A DNA stretch of 43,767 nt from Clostridia bacterium (GCA_017502085.1 JAFVVQ010000003.1:1-43767), one strand, 5' to 3'. Shown: positions 17,101 through 24,914, counted from the stretch's first letter. Program-made: numbers and translations. The notes: a model not told the origin generated them from the sequence alone.

Positions 17101-17368
17101 CGCAGGGATACCATCTGCCGTCCGAAACGTATTCTTTCAGCTTTTTGAACTGTTCGGGATAGTATTCTTCCATCAGTTCATAGCGGTATGCACCCTCGAA
17201 ATTGAAAACGTATCCGGGGAATTTTTCAAAAAGATGGAAATTCCAGTTGAGGGTCTGCGGGATGTAATTTTTCAAGGTTCTTTCGAAATCCCAGTTCCAT
17301 ATCGTGTCGAGATGAGCGGTTGCTACGGTATGAACGTGTTTTTTCTTGTTCATAATTATTTTCGGCAC
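14150..17368 (-). CDS. GH38 alpha-mannosidase (second complete catalytic set)
   Basis: About 1072 aa from GTG 17368. The metal site is ATAHLDTIWNW and the nucleophile Asp is in FLPDCFGFGYALPS; NHQFHDDLPGTS is the conserved barrel-end segment. It is only distantly similar to the other two GH38 proteins, so it probably has a different linkage preference. Reading could begin at TTG 17389, but that would place the purine-rich site AAAGGAAAGG inside the gene; this site lies 6 bases from GTG 17368, and ATG 17353 is a further alternative. The protein has no signal peptide. A promoter and a divergent GPH transporter are just upstream, suggesting uptake of a manno-oligosaccharide and its cleavage inside the cell. 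Confidence 0.92.
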   Translation of the reverse strand: MPKIIMNKKKHVHTVATAHLDTIWNWDFERTLKNYIPQTLNWNFHLFEKFPGYVFNFEGAYRYELMEEYYPEQFKKLKEYVSDGRWYPCGAGWENGDVNVPSPEALFRNFLLGNEYFNEKFGIRSRDVFLPDCFGFGYALPSIARHSNLYGFTTQKLSWGSAYGQPFDIGKWYGPDGKYIIASIKMQNYVAVLTNLRKSKVIKNKLNENEPFGMNFTEIFHGIGDRGGGPLPISVRSLHKNMKKNDKSDIKVHSSPSDKVFKHIMTEMTEEERDKLPSWNNELLLTDHGTAGYTARALSKRWNRRGEELADMAERAAVTAGWLGAAKYPQKELNTSWKRIINHQFHDDLPGTSIQRAYLRSWNDYGLSLNQLSHEYEKSVSAVASMLDTSFCKGTPVIVNNPMESKRTGCVTAVIDGKFRNVSVRNSDGTEVPSQVVSSAESKTTIVFVADMSPHSFTVFDVTESDAPYNVNTALRVSANSLENERYTVTLNENGDIGSIFDKELNKELLSKPVTLGIFDNYVGGWFYPAWEIKHDQSIRPHDRVAQLVESKVIEDGPARCKIQVIQKSDDSVFTNNISLSAGSDMLEVHCEFDWNSQRTLCKNIFSFTCSNDEATFDLGLGAIRRGNATPEVYEVPAQKWVDITDSSEEYGVSVFSDCKYGWDKYDNNTLRLTVMLTPLNNSRPASMQSMMDLGLNRYGYAICAHKGTDMTRVQTAAREFSAPMTAFVADNHTGILGSSYSFADISDNGIIIRAIKKAENSDEIVIRVNEGNNRQHQNVSLSLGNGIASAREIYASEEHIGDAEVNNNRLVFDMAPYEIRSFAVTLIPSRDTAVQVEQTAVILPLNTKAISSNRSRRNNGIDGKNYTIPAELIPDKITSGGIDFTIAKGDYDSLIADGQTISLNPDYNRFVILCASLDGDREFTFRIDGKPVTLRVSDIEERPFAWDLYDMKRTAKIKTDVIGWECTHTHNAKGDNFAHQLFFFKYEIETSGAASITLPEDKALFILSATQVKESAECRCATELYDTVRPRDFTFKLKNLKAKLNYAYRKAISYIWRIDDVGRIIYLHYRP

Positions 17369-17398
17369 AAAGTGCCTTTCCTTTCCCAATTTAATTCT

Positions 17399-17427
17399 AT
17401 ATTATCACATAAGATATCCGATTGCAA
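17399..17427 (-). promoter_or_regulatory. Sigma-A promoter for the GH38 gene at 14150-17368
   Basis: Minus-strand TTGCAA (17427-17422), 17 bp, TAATAT (17404-17399). Confidence 0.7.
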
Positions 17428-17434
17428 ATCAAAC

Positions 17435-17463
17435 TTGAATTTTATTTTCTTCTATGATATTAT
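17435..17463 (+). promoter_or_regulatory. Sigma-A promoter for the GPH transporter
   Basis: TTGAAT (17435-17440), 17 bp, TATTAT (17458-17463). The -35 lies 8 bp from that of the divergent GH38 promoter, so one bound regulator could control both. Confidence 0.7.
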
Positions 17464-17513
17464 CATTGGTGTAAGGGAAAGATTAACCTTAAAATCTTTA
17501 TGGAGTGTGCAGT

Positions 17514-19049
17514 ATGAAGAACAAAATCAAAGAACTGTTTTGCTGGTCTTACCCCAATGCCACGAAAGATATCGGCGATTATTCCAACAAAGAGCGAAAT
17601 ATGTACCTTGTGGGTATGTTCGGCCAGAATGTCATCTATGCCATAATCGGCTCTGTGCTTCAGGTTTTTTATACCGACATTATTTTCATTCCCACAATCG
17701 CAGTGAGCATGATAATGGGTGTTTCAAGAGTCTGGGATGGTGTCAACGATATAATTATGGGTACCGTTGTCGATAAGACACATACCCGTTGGGGCAAGTG
17801 CAGACCTTATCTCAAATTCGTTCCCATTCCCATAGCGATTACAACGATTCTGATGTTTATGCCTATCGGAAGTCTTCCTATGGGTGTAAAGATTGCATAT
17901 GTTGTGATCAGTTTCCTGCTTTGGGAAACGCTTTATACACTTGGTGACATTCCTCTCTGGGGCGTAACTTCTCTTATGACTCCCGATGAGCAGAAGAGAG
18001 CAAAGCTCATTTCTGCTGCAAGAACAATTTCGAGCATCGGCAGTATCATCGTTGTCGGCTTCTATCCGATCAAGGATGCACTCGGTGCAATCGATATCGG
18101 TTTATTTGCGAATACGGGTAAAGCGAACTCCGATCTTGCTTATTTCTCCGAACCTCAGGGCTATCTGTTTGCGGTTATTGCTATTGCGATGTTCGGCGGT
18201 ATTCTGTTCCGTATGCCTTTTGCGTTCATCCGTGAAAGAATCACTCAGGCTCCCAAGGAAAAGGATACGGGTCTCATAGAAAACCTCAAGCTTATGTGGG
18301 AAAACAAACTTTTCCTCCGTGCCCTTGCTTCAAACATTCTCGGATGCACAAAGACGATTCTTATGACAGCGGGTATTTATTTCTGCAAATGGGTGCTCGG
18401 TAACGGCGGCGACGAAACCTTATGGCTGATAAAACTCGGAGGTCCGTTCCTTGTCGGCATGATTATCGCAATGAATATCAGTACCTCGGTTGCAAAAAAA
18501 TTCGGCAAGAAGAAGGTCTATCTCGTAACCTCATATCTCAATGCAGTTCCTTATATACTCATCTTCTTTGTCGGATATCAGCATATACTTTTCCTTGCGG
18601 TTATGCTCTTTATCGCAGGTTTCCTCACAGGCTTCTCAACCGTCTACAACACAACGATGATTGCAGATAGTATTGACTATATGGAACATAAGAAGGGCAA
18701 GAGAAATGACGGCGTATTCTTTTCAGGCATCAACTTCACCTCGAAGCTGACTGCAGCGATAACCGCCATTGTCACAAATCTGATTTTCTCATTTGTAAAC
18801 TATACGGATACAATCAATACCCTTACACAGAATATCGCAAACGCATCCGCACAGGGGCTTGATTATACTCTTGATTTTGCAACGGCATATCCCGAAATCA
18901 CATCCGCAATGCTTATACTTATCACGTTTGTACCTGCAGTGGGCTGTGTTCTTCAGGCGTTGCCCATTCATAAGTATTCACTTGATGAAAAACAGCATGA
19001 GAAAATACTTGCAGAACTTGAAGAAATCCGTGCAAAAAATGGTGAATAA
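17514..19049 (+). CDS. GPH-family sugar:cation symporter (MelB-like MFS transporter)
   Basis: A 511-aa membrane protein with about 12 hydrophobic segments. The loop DKTHTRWGKCRPYL and the following helix are the hallmark of the glycoside-pentoside-hexuronide:cation symporter family, which takes up oligosaccharides or glycosides with Na+ or H+. The second half carries MIADSIDYMEHKKGKRNDGVFFSG, also typical. ATG 17514 is preferred over GTG 17505 because GGAG (17502-17505) is 8 bases before it. Divergent from the 1072-aa GH38 and next to two others, it is the likely importer for the mannoside substrate. The absence of ABC or PTS genes in the locus supports this. Confidence 0.9.
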   Translation: MKNKIKELFCWSYPNATKDIGDYSNKERNMYLVGMFGQNVIYAIIGSVLQVFYTDIIFIPTIAVSMIMGVSRVWDGVNDIIMGTVVDKTHTRWGKCRPYLKFVPIPIAITTILMFMPIGSLPMGVKIAYVVISFLLWETLYTLGDIPLWGVTSLMTPDEQKRAKLISAARTISSIGSIIVVGFYPIKDALGAIDIGLFANTGKANSDLAYFSEPQGYLFAVIAIAMFGGILFRMPFAFIRERITQAPKEKDTGLIENLKLMWENKLFLRALASNILGCTKTILMTAGIYFCKWVLGNGGDETLWLIKLGGPFLVGMIIAMNISTSVAKKFGKKKVYLVTSYLNAVPYILIFFVGYQHILFLAVMLFIAGFLTGFSTVYNTTMIADSIDYMEHKKGKRNDGVFFSGINFTSKLTAAITAIVTNLIFSFVNYTDTINTLTQNIANASAQGLDYTLDFATAYPEITSAMLILITFVPAVGCVLQALPIHKYSLDEKQHEKILAELEEIRAKNGE

Positions 19050-19082
19050 AGGCAACAAACGGTTATTTAAGAGGTTAGCGCT

Positions 19083-20165
19083 ATGAGTAAGAATGTAAAA
19101 ATTGAAAATATGAAATTGCTGGCGCAGTGCCGTAATAAGCTATGGAAAAATCCCAAACTTACATATCTTTTCTTTGAAATTACGGATTCATGCAATATGT
19201 CTTGTATACATTGCGGCAGCAGATCGTCACCCCATAACAAAAAATTCCTGCAATATGAGGCTGTAAAATCTGTTTTAGAAGATGTAGCCGCCAGATATGA
19301 GGCGGATAAAATTATGGTTTGTCTTACAGGCGGCGAACCGATGTTGCATCCCGATTTTTATAGGATTTGCAAATGTGCGAAGGAAATTGGTTTTCTGTGC
19401 GGAATAACGACCAACGGAACACTGATTGACGAAACGGCAGCAAAGAAAATCAAAGAAAACGGTGTCAGGTCGGTGTCAATCAGCCTGGACGGAACAAAGG
19501 ATACCCACGAATGGTTCAGAGATACTTCGGGTTCGTATAAAAAAACAGTTGACGGAATACGCAATTTGGTGAAGGTCGCCTCAACCGATATTGCAGTTCA
19601 GGTAACTACGGTTGTCCACAAGGAAAATATAAAACAACTTGATGAAATATATGACGTTGTACTGAACGCAAAAGCGGATTCGTGGCGACTTGTGAATATG
19701 GATCCTATCGGAAGAGCAAGAGATAACGCAAAGCTTCTTCTTGCTAAAGAGGATTACAGTTATCTTTTCAATTATATCCGTGAAAAAAGGTTTTCTCACG
19801 ATGTTCCCATTCACGTTACATACGGATGTTCTCACTATCTCGGAGTGGATCTTGAAGGCTTTTTGAGAGACCATTATTTCTTCTGCGGATCGGGAATTTG
19901 TGTTGGTAGCGTTCTTTGTAACGGAGATATATTCGGATGTCTGGATATCGAGAGACGTCCTGAGCTGGTTCAGGGTAACATTTTCACTGACAGTTTTGTT
20001 GACGTCTGGGAAAACAGATTTGATGATTATCGCAGAGACCGATGTGAGGACAGTGAAGAGTGTAAACTTTGCAGCGACAGGGAGTTTTGCGTGGGAGATT
20101 CCATGCATACGTGGAATTTTGATAAGCGTATCCCTGAAATATGTTATAAAAAAATATTAGAATAA
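19083..20165 (+). CDS. Radical SAM/SPASM-domain protein
   Basis: A 360-aa radical SAM enzyme. Cys37, Cys41 and Cys44 form the CX3CX2C site for the SAM-binding 4Fe-4S cluster (DSCNMSCIHCG); LTGGEP and SISLDGTKDTHEWFR are the next core motifs. A C-terminal SPASM region holds CGSGICVGSVLCNGDIFGC and CEDSEECKLCSDREFC, enough cysteines for auxiliary clusters. Enzymes of this layout mature peptides or other enzymes. AAGAGG is 8 bases before ATG 19083. It begins 33 bp after the transporter and is followed 14 bp later by a zinc-ribbon gene. The substrate is unknown; the neighbour looks like a zinc protein rather than a RiPP precursor. Confidence 0.88.
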   Translation: MSKNVKIENMKLLAQCRNKLWKNPKLTYLFFEITDSCNMSCIHCGSRSSPHNKKFLQYEAVKSVLEDVAARYEADKIMVCLTGGEPMLHPDFYRICKCAKEIGFLCGITTNGTLIDETAAKKIKENGVRSVSISLDGTKDTHEWFRDTSGSYKKTVDGIRNLVKVASTDIAVQVTTVVHKENIKQLDEIYDVVLNAKADSWRLVNMDPIGRARDNAKLLLAKEDYSYLFNYIREKRFSHDVPIHVTYGCSHYLGVDLEGFLRDHYFFCGSGICVGSVLCNGDIFGCLDIERRPELVQGNIFTDSFVDVWENRFDDYRRDRCEDSEECKLCSDREFCVGDSMHTWNFDKRIPEICYKKILE

Positions 20166-20179
20166 AAGGAGAAAATTTT

Positions 20180-20446
20180 ATGGATTATTATGTATGCAGA
20201 ACCTGCGGGGCTGGGTTGCACGAAAACGATAAGTATTGCGCTGAATGCGGACGACCTGCGTGTGCCGTGAAATATGACCCGACTAACGATGTGGAACATG
20301 CATGTATTTACGGACCGCAGCCGTTGAAACGTGTTTACAAGTGCAAGAAGTGTGGTAAGGGATATACAATTTTTGAAATGGTAGAAACAACAAAATACTG
20401 TACTGCTTGTGGTGGTGAGTTGATTAAGATATTTGAAGGTGACTGA
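20180..20446 (+). CDS. Double zinc-ribbon small protein (88 aa)
   Basis: Two zinc ribbons: Cys6/Cys9 with Cys20/Cys23 (CRTCG and CAECG), and Cys55/Cys58 with Cys74/Cys77 (CKKCG and CTACGG), plus Cys28 and Cys42 in the linker. AAAGGAG precedes ATG 20180 at good spacing, and the gene directly follows the radical SAM gene, so they are probably cotranscribed. It could be a partner or substrate of the radical SAM enzyme, or an unrelated nucleic-acid-binding ribbon. No leader/core division typical of a RiPP precursor is visible. Confidence 0.7.
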   Translation: MDYYVCRTCGAGLHENDKYCAECGRPACAVKYDPTNDVEHACIYGPQPLKRVYKCKKCGKGYTIFEMVETTKYCTACGGELIKIFEGD

Positions 20447-20502
20447 TGATAACTCTTCGAAAAAAGTTTTGAATGTTACGTTTGTTTCTGTGATAAATGA
20501 AA

Positions 20503-20545
20503 AAGAGCTAACTGACTATAAAAATCAGTTAGCTCTTAACTTTTA
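20503..20545 (+). terminator. Terminator, copy 1 of a duplicated hairpin
   Basis: AAGAGCTAACTGA (20503-20515) pairs perfectly with TCAGTTAGCTCTT (20525-20537). The same stem returns at 24840-24873 after the long-tailed transporter gene. Confidence 0.85.
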
Positions 20546-20630
20546 GATAATTCAGATGTTGCCAAAACGTTGCCACAGAGCATTTTGAAGACCTCAAAAC
20601 TGAGGCATATCAACGCTTGTGCCGTCTGGT

Positions 20631-20647
20631 TGTATTATTCCCACTCG
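20631..20647. other. Attachment-site-like core, copy 1
   Basis: TGTATTATTCCCACTCG, identical to 43360-43376. On the minus strand it reads GAG TGG GAA TAA (Glu-Trp-Glu-stop), as the 3' end of guaA does; the guaA 3' end is a known integration hotspot. The sequence beyond it does not encode GuaA, so this is an internal junction and not attB itself. Confidence 0.6.
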
Positions 20648-20709
20648 CCTAATCTGGCACTTTTTTGATATTTGTAAACCCGAAAACCCTTGATAAATAA
20701 GTCGAACAT
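20635..20709 (-). other. Candidate micro-ORF across the att core, copy 1 (24 codons)
   Basis: Reads from ATG 20709 as FDLFIKGFR, then variable residues, then ARLGEWE-stop, ending in the attachment core. Copy 2 has the same frame and length from the shared TTC codon on. A minus-strand promoter is about 105 bp upstream. The ribosome binding site is poor, so coding is uncertain. Confidence 0.3.
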
Positions 20710-20717
20710 TTGTTCGA
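20702..20717. promoter_or_regulatory. LexA-like (SOS) palindrome, copy 1
   Basis: TCGAACATTTGTTCGA is a perfect palindrome around a 2-base centre and contains CGAAC-N4-GTTCG, close to the Firmicutes LexA/DinR box. Confidence 0.5.
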
Positions 20718-20815
20718 ACTCTTGAAATTACGCCAACTTTCTGAAAAAAATAGTATCACTTTGTAGCAACTTTCAATTTTTATCTGTGGTATCAGATTTC
20801 TGTGGATTTGAGATA

Positions 20816-20844
20816 ATATTAGCACACTTTCACTGCAATGTCAA
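20816..20844 (-). promoter_or_regulatory. Minus-strand promoter in the left-end repeat, copy 1
   Basis: TTGACA (20844-20839), 17 bp, TAATAT (20821-20816), reading toward the LexA-like box and the att core. Kept in copy 2. Confidence 0.6.
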
Positions 20845-20944
20845 CACTTTAAAGCGATAAATCGCGGTTTTGGGCAAAAAACTTTTTATCTATTAAAAAT
20901 AGTTTTATTGCATTTTTCTTTCATTAAGTATTTTCGTTCATTGG

Positions 20945-20974
20945 TTGAAAAATACATATGACATATAGTATAAT
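20945..20974 (+). promoter_or_regulatory. Sigma-A promoter for the GH5-transporter operon
   Basis: TTGAAA (20945-20950), 18 bp, TATAAT (20969-20974), 62 bp before the GH5 start. Confidence 0.65.
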
Positions 20975-21036
20975 ATGGTTAAATCGAAATCGACATTATT
21001 TTCAGTAATTCAATGTATTATCGGAGGCTGATATAT

Positions 21037-22509
21037 ATGGATAAAATTATAACCAACGGTATGAGCTTTACGGATTCTGACGGAAGAACCCGTTATTTCA
21101 GCGGAATAAATACTGATGATAAGCTTATCGGTCAGAAAAGCTTCCGATATAACCTTGATGAAGAATTCTTCAAAAAATATGTATCAAAGGGTTTTAATTT
21201 AATCCGCCTTGCAGTTACATGGGAAAACATTGAACCGGAAATCGAAAAGTATAATGAAAGCTATCTGAAATCAATTGATGATATCTTTTTACTTGCTGAA
21301 AAGTACGGCGTTTATATCCTTATTGATATGCATCAGGATTTATATTCAGGTTACGGCGGAGGCACACCCGGCGACGGAGCACCTCTTTGGGCATCGCTTA
21401 CCGGCGGTGTTTCACCCAAACCTCCGAAATACGTCTGGATTGAAGGCTATGTTTTCGGCAAATGGGTACATAACTGCTTTGACCATTTCTGGAATAACGA
21501 TCCCGTTAACGGCAGGGGATTACAGGACAGATATGCCGATATGTGGCAGATGCTTGCAAAGCGTTACGGTGACAGTCCTGCACTTTTCGGCTTTGATCTT
21601 ATGAATGAACCGTTTCCCGGTTCGGATGCAAAACCGATGATAAAGCGTCTTGTAAGAAGTGCACTTAAAGAAGTTGTTTTCGGTAAAAAAATAAAACTCG
21701 GAACAATTTTCTCAGCACTTCTTAAAAAAGATATGCCGAAGCTTCTTGATTCAATCGGCGGTAATGTTGTGCGTGATATAATGGAGAAAATAGATTCTCT
21801 TGCCGAAAAGTTTGACCTTGAGAAGTATTCTCCTTTTCTTAATAAAATTACAGCAGCTATCCGTGAGATAACACCCAACGGAATTATTATGATTGAGCAG
21901 AGTTTTCTTTGCAACGGCGGTGTCAGTCAGTTTGTGCCTCCCATTACGGTGAACGGCATTAGAGAACCTCTCCAGTGCTTCGGCCCTCATTCCTATGATA
22001 TGACCGTTGATACTCCGCTTTATAAATACGCCAATGCTGACAGAGTTAAAGCTTTCTTCGGTGAAATGCGTAATACACAGAAAAGACTGAATGTTCCTGT
22101 TGTTGTCGGCGAATGGGGCGGCTGCAGCGATAATAATGACACTTCATGGTTCGGTCATGCAAACGAGCTTCTTGATTATTTTGATGAAAACCAATGGAGT
22201 CAGACTTATTGGGCTTATCACGGCGATGACCTTGATTCAAACCTCATGCAGATGCTTTGCAGAACTTATCCCGTTGCAGTTTCAGGCGAAGTTGACGGAT
22301 ATCATACAGACCGTACAAACGGCTGCTTTACATTGGATTTTCATTCCGATTCTGCAGGTGAAAGCCTTATTTATGTTCACAAGGCTGCGGAAATAAACTG
22401 TGACGGTGAAATCAGAACGGTTGAAGAATATTCCGACGGAGCTAAACTTGTTGGAATCAGAACTTCAGCGGGTACACACAGAGCTGAGATCAGATTTAAT
22501 GAGGTGTAA
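21037..22509 (+). CDS. GH5 glycoside hydrolase, endoglycoceramidase-like
   Basis: A 490-aa GH5 enzyme with a (beta/alpha)8 barrel. The acid/base is Glu191 in GFDLMNEPFPGS and the nucleophile is Glu359 in VVVGEWGG. The segments YFSGINTDDK, LIDMHQDLYS, GAPLWAS and DMWQMLAKRYGDSPALFGFD are the pattern of the endoglycoceramidase-related GH5 branch, which removes glycans from ceramides or other hydrophobic aglycones; a plain beta-glucosidase cannot be excluded. No signal peptide is present, unusual for an enzyme acting on host glycolipids and more consistent with imported glycosides. ATG 21037 follows CGGAGG at good spacing. It ends 2 bp before the transporter gene, giving an operon flanked by direct repeats. 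Confidence 0.85.
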   Translation: MDKIITNGMSFTDSDGRTRYFSGINTDDKLIGQKSFRYNLDEEFFKKYVSKGFNLIRLAVTWENIEPEIEKYNESYLKSIDDIFLLAEKYGVYILIDMHQDLYSGYGGGTPGDGAPLWASLTGGVSPKPPKYVWIEGYVFGKWVHNCFDHFWNNDPVNGRGLQDRYADMWQMLAKRYGDSPALFGFDLMNEPFPGSDAKPMIKRLVRSALKEVVFGKKIKLGTIFSALLKKDMPKLLDSIGGNVVRDIMEKIDSLAEKFDLEKYSPFLNKITAAIREITPNGIIMIEQSFLCNGGVSQFVPPITVNGIREPLQCFGPHSYDMTVDTPLYKYANADRVKAFFGEMRNTQKRLNVPVVVGEWGGCSDNNDTSWFGHANELLDYFDENQWSQTYWAYHGDDLDSNLMQMLCRTYPVAVSGEVDGYHTDRTNGCFTLDFHSDSAGESLIYVHKAAEINCDGEIRTVEEYSDGAKLVGIRTSAGTHRAEIRFNEV

Positions 22510-22511
22510 AA

Positions 22512-24815
22512 ATGAGCAACTCATATTTTGCGGCTAATGCACGGGAAAAGCTGAGTCAGGCAGCTGTCTATTGGAATAAACCCATGCCCGGCAGATATGT
22601 TTCTTTCAAAGAGATTATGAACTTTGCCCTGGGTAAATACGGCTGGATATGGGCAACTCTCATGGTTTCGCAGATAACGCTCGGTGTTACAAACATCGTT
22701 CTTGTTCAGTGCCCTTATATCGGAATTGAACCCATGCACATCCAGACGATGAATAACATCGTTATCTTTATTGATTTTTTCTTTACGATATCACGAAGCA
22801 GAATTATTGATAATCCGAAAGAACCCAATAAACGCTTCAAGCGTTTTATGAAGTATCACGGTTTCCCTGCAATCGCACTCTCGTTTGTGATTGTGTGGTT
22901 TCCTTACGGTTCTTTACCCGACGGCGGTGTTATGCTGAACGGTCATATAACTACGGGTTACTTCCTCAAAATGGCAATAGTTCTTTTGTGCATTCTCGGC
23001 ATAAAATGGTTTCTTCCTCTCTATAACCTTGCGTATGACAATATGATTATGGTTATCTCTCCGAATTCTCAGGAGAGAATGGACGTTCAAGTTATTGCAC
23101 AGTTTGTTTTCAGTATGTCGTGGACTATTTCAAGACCCATTCTTACATATATGGCAAGCACGATGTTCGGTGAAACCAAGGACACCAATATTGATTATTG
23201 GCGATACGCTTTCATTCCGTTTATCGTTATCGGTGCGGCGATGTATTATTTCATGTATTTCGGTGTTGAAGAAAGGGTTGTGCTTGCAAAAACTCATAAT
23301 ACTCGTGTCGGCTTCGCAGAATCAATAAGAGCACTTTCCAAAAACAGAAGCTTCTGGGTTATTTGCATTGCGCAGTGGGCGCAGTTCCTTGAGGATAACT
23401 CCCGTGACCTTATTGACTGGACATGGCGTTATCAGAACTTCGGTTATCCCGATACTCCGCAAGGTAATCAGAAGTCGGCAGGCGTTAAGATTCTGATAGA
23501 TACTCTTTTCGGTCTTTCCGCTTCCGTTCCTATGGTTACTTCTCCGTTCCTTACAAGGTTTATGAGTAAAAAGAACCTTAACATCGTTTCAAACGTACTT
23601 AATATTTTCCTTCTCGGAGTGGTTTATAAAACCTATCACAGCGTACCTGCGCTTGTTACTTTCAGAACTCTTAATCAGATGTTCAATGAGCTTCAGGGAA
23701 CAATCAAGTCGGCTATTGATGCGGACGTAAGAGATATGCAGCAATATATTTCGGGTGAGCGTGTTGACGGAATGTTCGGCATTGTCAGCTATATGGGCGC
23801 TTTTATCAGCATGGGTACGGGTTATGTTACTCCGTGGCTTCAGAGACGTGCAGGCGTTTATGAAGGGAACGGTGCTGTTGACCCTGTCAGCGGAAAGCAC
23901 GCACCGTGGTGGATTCTTAAAAATAAAGAAAGCTATGACCGTATGGCAAAAACGATGATTCTTTCATCTGTTGTCGGCGCAACGATGAATGTTATTCCGC
24001 TGTTCTTCTATGACCTTACCGAAAAGAAACAGCGTGCGGTTGTAAGATGCCTTAAAATTCGTGCGGCATTTGAGGACTACGGAAACGGAGTTTATGACCC
24101 CAAAAACATCGTTGAAGCGGTTGAAATTATAAAAGATGCCGAAGCAAAGAAGCTTGAAGGCGATGTAAAAACAAAGAAAAAGAAATCAATTCTTGAATTT
24201 CTCAAAGGCGATGACGGTTATGACGTTGATTTTGTTGTTAATGAACTTCATAAATTCGAGCAACCGGAAATAATCCGTCAGGTTAAAAGAGCCGAAATCA
24301 TTGCTTCGGACGGTTACGAATCAATTTTCAATTTTGACGAAGCTCAACTGAAAAAAGCAAGAAAACTTCCGAAAAACACCAAGGCAGAAAAAATCGTCAG
24401 AAAAGAAGAAATTACTTTTGGCAAAGACATGCTGAAAGCTCACCGTGAGATGATTAAATTCTATCCTGACGGCAAAATAACCGAGCCTGACTACCAAGAG
24501 CTTGACAGACTCTATTCCGCAAGTGCATCAAGCAAGGATGAAGCGAAAGAAATACGCAAAAAAATCAAACAGCTTGAAGCCGAAAAATCAATGTTTTTCC
24601 ATTCAACTTATCCTTATTCAAATGCTATGAAGCTTCTTAAAGAAAGAGATAATTATACTCATCTTGATGATATCTTCGGTCTGTACGAAAAAGCCAAAAC
24701 AGACGTTGAAAGACTTGAAGAGGAAGCAAAAATCAAAGCTGAAGAAGATGCAATGTTAAAAAAGAGGGATAAGGAAAAACGCTTAGCCGAAAAAGAAATG
24801 AAAAAGCGTAAATAG
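22512..24815 (+). CDS. MFS/GPH-type transporter with about 260-residue cytoplasmic tail
   Basis: A 767-aa protein. Residues 1 to about 505 have the hydrophobic segments of a major facilitator of the GPH type. The rest (from about 510) is a highly charged Lys/Glu-rich tail with coiled-coil stretches and no membrane segment (KTKKKKSILEFLKGDDGYD, later EEEAKIKAEEDAM and a Lys-rich end). Typical GPH transporters are 450-520 aa, so the tail is an addition; it might bind a regulator or enzyme. GAGGTG is just upstream of ATG 22512, which follows the GH5 stop by 2 bp, so transport of the GH5 substrate is the natural inference. Confidence 0.8.
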   Translation: MSNSYFAANAREKLSQAAVYWNKPMPGRYVSFKEIMNFALGKYGWIWATLMVSQITLGVTNIVLVQCPYIGIEPMHIQTMNNIVIFIDFFFTISRSRIIDNPKEPNKRFKRFMKYHGFPAIALSFVIVWFPYGSLPDGGVMLNGHITTGYFLKMAIVLLCILGIKWFLPLYNLAYDNMIMVISPNSQERMDVQVIAQFVFSMSWTISRPILTYMASTMFGETKDTNIDYWRYAFIPFIVIGAAMYYFMYFGVEERVVLAKTHNTRVGFAESIRALSKNRSFWVICIAQWAQFLEDNSRDLIDWTWRYQNFGYPDTPQGNQKSAGVKILIDTLFGLSASVPMVTSPFLTRFMSKKNLNIVSNVLNIFLLGVVYKTYHSVPALVTFRTLNQMFNELQGTIKSAIDADVRDMQQYISGERVDGMFGIVSYMGAFISMGTGYVTPWLQRRAGVYEGNGAVDPVSGKHAPWWILKNKESYDRMAKTMILSSVVGATMNVIPLFFYDLTEKKQRAVVRCLKIRAAFEDYGNGVYDPKNIVEAVEIIKDAEAKKLEGDVKTKKKKSILEFLKGDDGYDVDFVVNELHKFEQPEIIRQVKRAEIIASDGYESIFNFDEAQLKKARKLPKNTKAEKIVRKEEITFGKDMLKAHREMIKFYPDGKITEPDYQELDRLYSASASSKDEAKEIRKKIKQLEAEKSMFFHSTYPYSNAMKLLKERDNYTHLDDIFGLYEKAKTDVERLEEEAKIKAEEDAMLKKRDKEKRLAEKEMKKRK

Positions 24816-24839
24816 TCTTTAGTTGTATTTCCAACAAAA

Positions 24840-24880
24840 AAGAGCTAACTGACATCAAAATCAGTTAGCTCTTAACTTTT
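24840..24880 (+). terminator. Terminator, copy 2 of a duplicated hairpin
   Basis: The same 13-bp stem as at 20503-20537 (24840-24852 with 24861-24873), 25 bp after the transporter stop. Confidence 0.85.
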
Positions 24881-24914
24881 GCTATGGTAAAAATATGTGT
24901 GGTAAAGCTTCAAC

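Larger units (their letters stand above)
20631..20862. repeat. Left-end direct repeat, copy 1 (about 230 bp)
   Basis: Matches 24911-25142 with blocks of strong identity: CCACTCGCCTAATCT at the core, CGAAAACCCTTGATAAATAAG with the LexA-like palindrome, and the block from TTTTTATCTGTGGTATCAG to AAAGCGATAAAT. Intervening bases differ. It looks like the left end of two related integrated modules. Confidence 0.8.
20447..21036. other. Intergenic region with first att-like core and left-end repeat
   Basis: No substantial gene lies between the zinc-ribbon gene and the GH5 gene. The stretch holds, in order, a terminator, two TTGCCA motifs at 20560-20576, the attachment-like core (20631-20647), a LexA-like palindrome (20702-20717), a minus-strand promoter (20844-20816), and the GH5 promoter at 20945-20974. 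Confidence 0.7.

Noticed and set aside
19083-20446. RiPP biosynthesis (radical SAM plus Cys-rich precursor)
   Set aside because: The small protein has evenly placed CxxC pairs of zinc ribbons and no leader/core division; no protease or exporter is nearby.
20631-20647. True guaA 3' end
   Set aside because: Only the last four codons match; upstream codons do not encode a GuaA C-terminus at any of the three cores.
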